DNA from: Sphingobacterium sp. | Lineage (GTDB): Bacteria; Bacteroidota; Bacteroidia; Sphingobacteriales; Sphingobacteriaceae | Direction of reading: 5' to 3' | Assembly (NCBI GenBank): GCA_029239355.1 | Contig: JAQZAZ010000010.1 | Coordinates: 18,345-82,344 of the forward strand | DNA length: 64,000 nt | Part shown: piece after piece, positions 62,617 through 64,000 of the stretch | Position numbering within the stretch: position 1 is the first letter of the stretch | How the letters are laid out: each line of letters opens with the position of its first letter | Notes under the pieces: generated by a model | Database searches by the model: none | Seen by the model: the letters and a program-made list of their open reading frames with translations, nothing else | Told to the model about the DNA's origin: nothing | Made by a program: the position numbers and the translations under genes

Positions 62617-62730
62617 AGTAACCCAAAAACTCCTTATGATTTATTCATAAATATACGAAAAATATTAACACAATGGTTTGTCTATTGGCGCTACTAACTC
62701 TTACAATTCATTACACTGTTCGATCGTAAT

Positions 62731-63342
62731 TTATTTATTGCGTATTCGGTCTGCAAGGCCTTTGACGAGCAATTTCCATTGCGGATAGGAGGCACCAATT
62801 TTTGCAGCCAATCCAATGATTAGGTTCCTAATATTATCTGCTAAACTATGATTTTCTACATTGATAATTTCATTCCGTCCAGCATACTGAATTAAGATAC
62901 TATTACGTCTTTGTTCCACCAAAAAGGTTGAGGAAGAGACCCCTTCAAAAAAATGAGCGGTATCTTTGTTTTCGGGATGTTGTGGATTTGGGCAAGGTTT
63001 TAGGGTCAATGCATAGAGTTTATAATCAGGTGTTACATCGTGAATAACGTTAACGACATTTACCCAATCATACCCTTCGCTGCTGGGCAGTCCGGGACCG
63101 GGAATATTCAGCCTAATGTAGTCATGTATCGCTAAAGGTCGATCAATTGGAACACCGCTGTTATCAGTAAGTTGGAATGTAGTGGCCGGAATCTCTGCAA
63201 CTTCATACCAATGATTGACTCGCGAAAGATCATAGCAGACAGTGTCAAAGGCTGAGTCGGCCAGCGCAGTACTCTCAAAATCGACAGTTTCAAAGCAATC
63301 AAGTTGCTTTCCTTCTTTTTGTTCAGGAATAATATTTTTCAT
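62731..63342 (-). CDS. Uncharacterised protein next to the phytochrome-like kinase
   Basis: 203 aa from the ATG at 63342 (AAAAGG upstream; a TTG at 63369 is the alternative). Soluble, with a beta-rich middle (LAIHDYIRLNIPGPGLPSSE, YDWVNVVNVIHDVTPDYKLY, LTLKPCPNPQHPENK) and a helical C-terminus (IRNLIIGLAAKIGASYPQWK). I cannot place it in a family. It is 114 bp upstream of the kinase in the same direction and downstream of the Ku gene. Confidence 0.6.
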   Translation of the reverse strand: MKNIIPEQKEGKQLDCFETVDFESTALADSAFDTVCYDLSRVNHWYEVAEIPATTFQLTDNSGVPIDRPLAIHDYIRLNIPGPGLPSSEGYDWVNVVNVIHDVTPDYKLYALTLKPCPNPQHPENKDTAHFFEGVSSSTFLVEQRRNSILIQYAGRNEIINVENHSLADNIRNLIIGLAAKIGASYPQWKLLVKGLADRIRNK

Positions 63343-63497
63343 GCCTTTTTGAGAAAGAACATTATTCAATCTAGTTTAGTTTGAGAGAAGATGAGCCGAC
63401 GAACGGCCGGCAACCTAAGAAAGCAAGGTAAACCGTTAATGGTACCATTCCGAATTCCTGGTATATCAAATTCGACGCGACCGACAGCGTTTATCTA

Positions 63498-64000
63498 TTA
63501 CCCCAGACTTGCTCTGAGTTTGGCAAGGAGATCATCCGCTTTTGTGTTTTCTACTTTTATCTTTCTTATGGTTGGGCGCTTACCTTTGTCTTTTTGTTTG
63601 ATGATTTTTAATAGATCCTCACTGTATTCATTTTTATAACTGCTGAGGTCAAATTCCCGACTATGCTGTTTAATTAGTTGCGTAGCCATATCCATTTCTG
63701 CTTTTTGAATTTTAACCTCTGTTGGCAACTTCAATTCATCGAGATTTCTAATTTCTTGTTGATAACGAATTTTGTTTAACACCAAAACATTTTGATAAGG
63801 TTTTATGATTGCAAGGTGTTCTACATTGCGCATGACAAAAGCTCCAAGTCCCGCTGTTTTTGTTTTATCAAGCGCTTTAAGCAACAGCTGGTAAGCTTTC
63901 TCACCACCTTTTTGGGGTTCCAGATAGTAGGGGGTGTCAAAATAAATGCTGTCAATATCAGCCAGTTTAACAAAGGCATGTAAATTGACTAGTTTTGACT
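63498..64000 (-). CDS. ku: Ku protein of non-homologous end joining (5' end outside window)
   Basis: The frame stays open to the window edge, so the N-terminus is missing; about 167 residues are visible. They cover the Ku core: DIDSIYFDTPYYLEPQKGGE, AYQLLLKALDKTKTAGLGAF, VMRNVEHLAIIKPYQNVLVL, EIRNLDELKLPTEVKIQKAE and YKNEYSEDLLKIIKQKDKGK, then a short basic tail. Bacterial Ku forms a ring dimer on DNA ends and recruits ligase D. ligD may lie beyond the edge; it is not in this window. Confidence 0.9.
   Translation of the reverse strand, partial: SKLVNLHAFVKLADIDSIYFDTPYYLEPQKGGEKAYQLLLKALDKTKTAGLGAFVMRNVEHLAIIKPYQNVLVLNKIRYQQEIRNLDELKLPTEVKIQKAEMDMATQLIKQHSREFDLSSYKNEYSEDLLKIIKQKDKGKRPTIRKIKVENTKADDLLAKLRASLG

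Noticed and set aside
1..64000. Mobile elements, prophage, CRISPR arrays, tRNA or rRNA genes
   Set aside because: No transposase, integrase, phage structural gene, regularly spaced repeat, tRNA-like cloverleaf or rRNA stretch was recognised on either strand.

Overview
The window looks like chromosomal DNA from a Bacteroidota of the Sphingobacteriaceae type (Sphingobacterium or a close relative). This is an inference. It rests on a SusC/SusD pair, beta-propeller and TPR sensors ending in HTH domains, LytS/LytTR and NarL-type regulators, an ImuA-ImuB-DnaE2 cassette, lipoproteins with short lipoboxes, weak Shine-Dalgarno sequences, and promoters of the TTTG-N19-TAnnTTTG type. No IS element, prophage, CRISPR array, rRNA or tRNA was seen.

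1-8.6 kb: a TPR/HTH regulator cut by the window edge, then a probable phytate-scavenging operon (TonB-dependent receptor, beta-helix lipoprotein, beta-propeller phytase) closed by a strong terminator. An orphan NarL-type response regulator and a convergent lgt follow. 8.8-15.2 kb: a C39-peptidase ABC exporter and its HlyD adaptor, followed by a TPR-LytS kinase and a LytTR regulator. Together these look like a peptide export and signalling module, with no precursor peptide visible. 15.3-20.7 kb: the imuA-imuB-dnaE2 mutagenesis operon, with a perfect inverted repeat overlapping its likely promoter.

20.8-31.7 kb: ordinary metabolism and transport. It holds an unknown membrane protein, an AraC regulator divergent from a short LeuA, an MFS pump divergent from an HxlR regulator, an EamA transporter, D-lactate dehydrogenase, nitronate monooxygenase, AqpZ and threonine aldolase. 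31.9-41.7 kb: a polysaccharide utilization locus (SusC, SusD, a two-catalytic-domain glycosidase ending in GH16) with a divergent propeller/Y_Y_Y/HTH regulator. A GH1 beta-glucosidase at 45.6-47.0 kb may finish the breakdown of the same beta-glucan. Between them lie several small membrane proteins, one of which appears split by an in-frame stop.

47.4-64 kb: a large thioester alpha-2-macroglobulin, a SIMPL lipoprotein, an ECF sigma factor, and, after a palindrome-rich control region, a degenerate NarX-type kinase without its phospho-acceptor histidine coupled to a NarL regulator. These are followed by a Cys-rich four-helix copper-binding protein, a tandem GH43 enzyme, a phytochrome-like kinase without the usual bilin-binding cysteines, an unknown protein, and the C-terminal part of a Ku protein running off the edge. 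The points most worth a second look are the degenerate kinase with its operators, the phytochrome-like kinase, the exporter/signalling module, the phytase operon and the imu operator.
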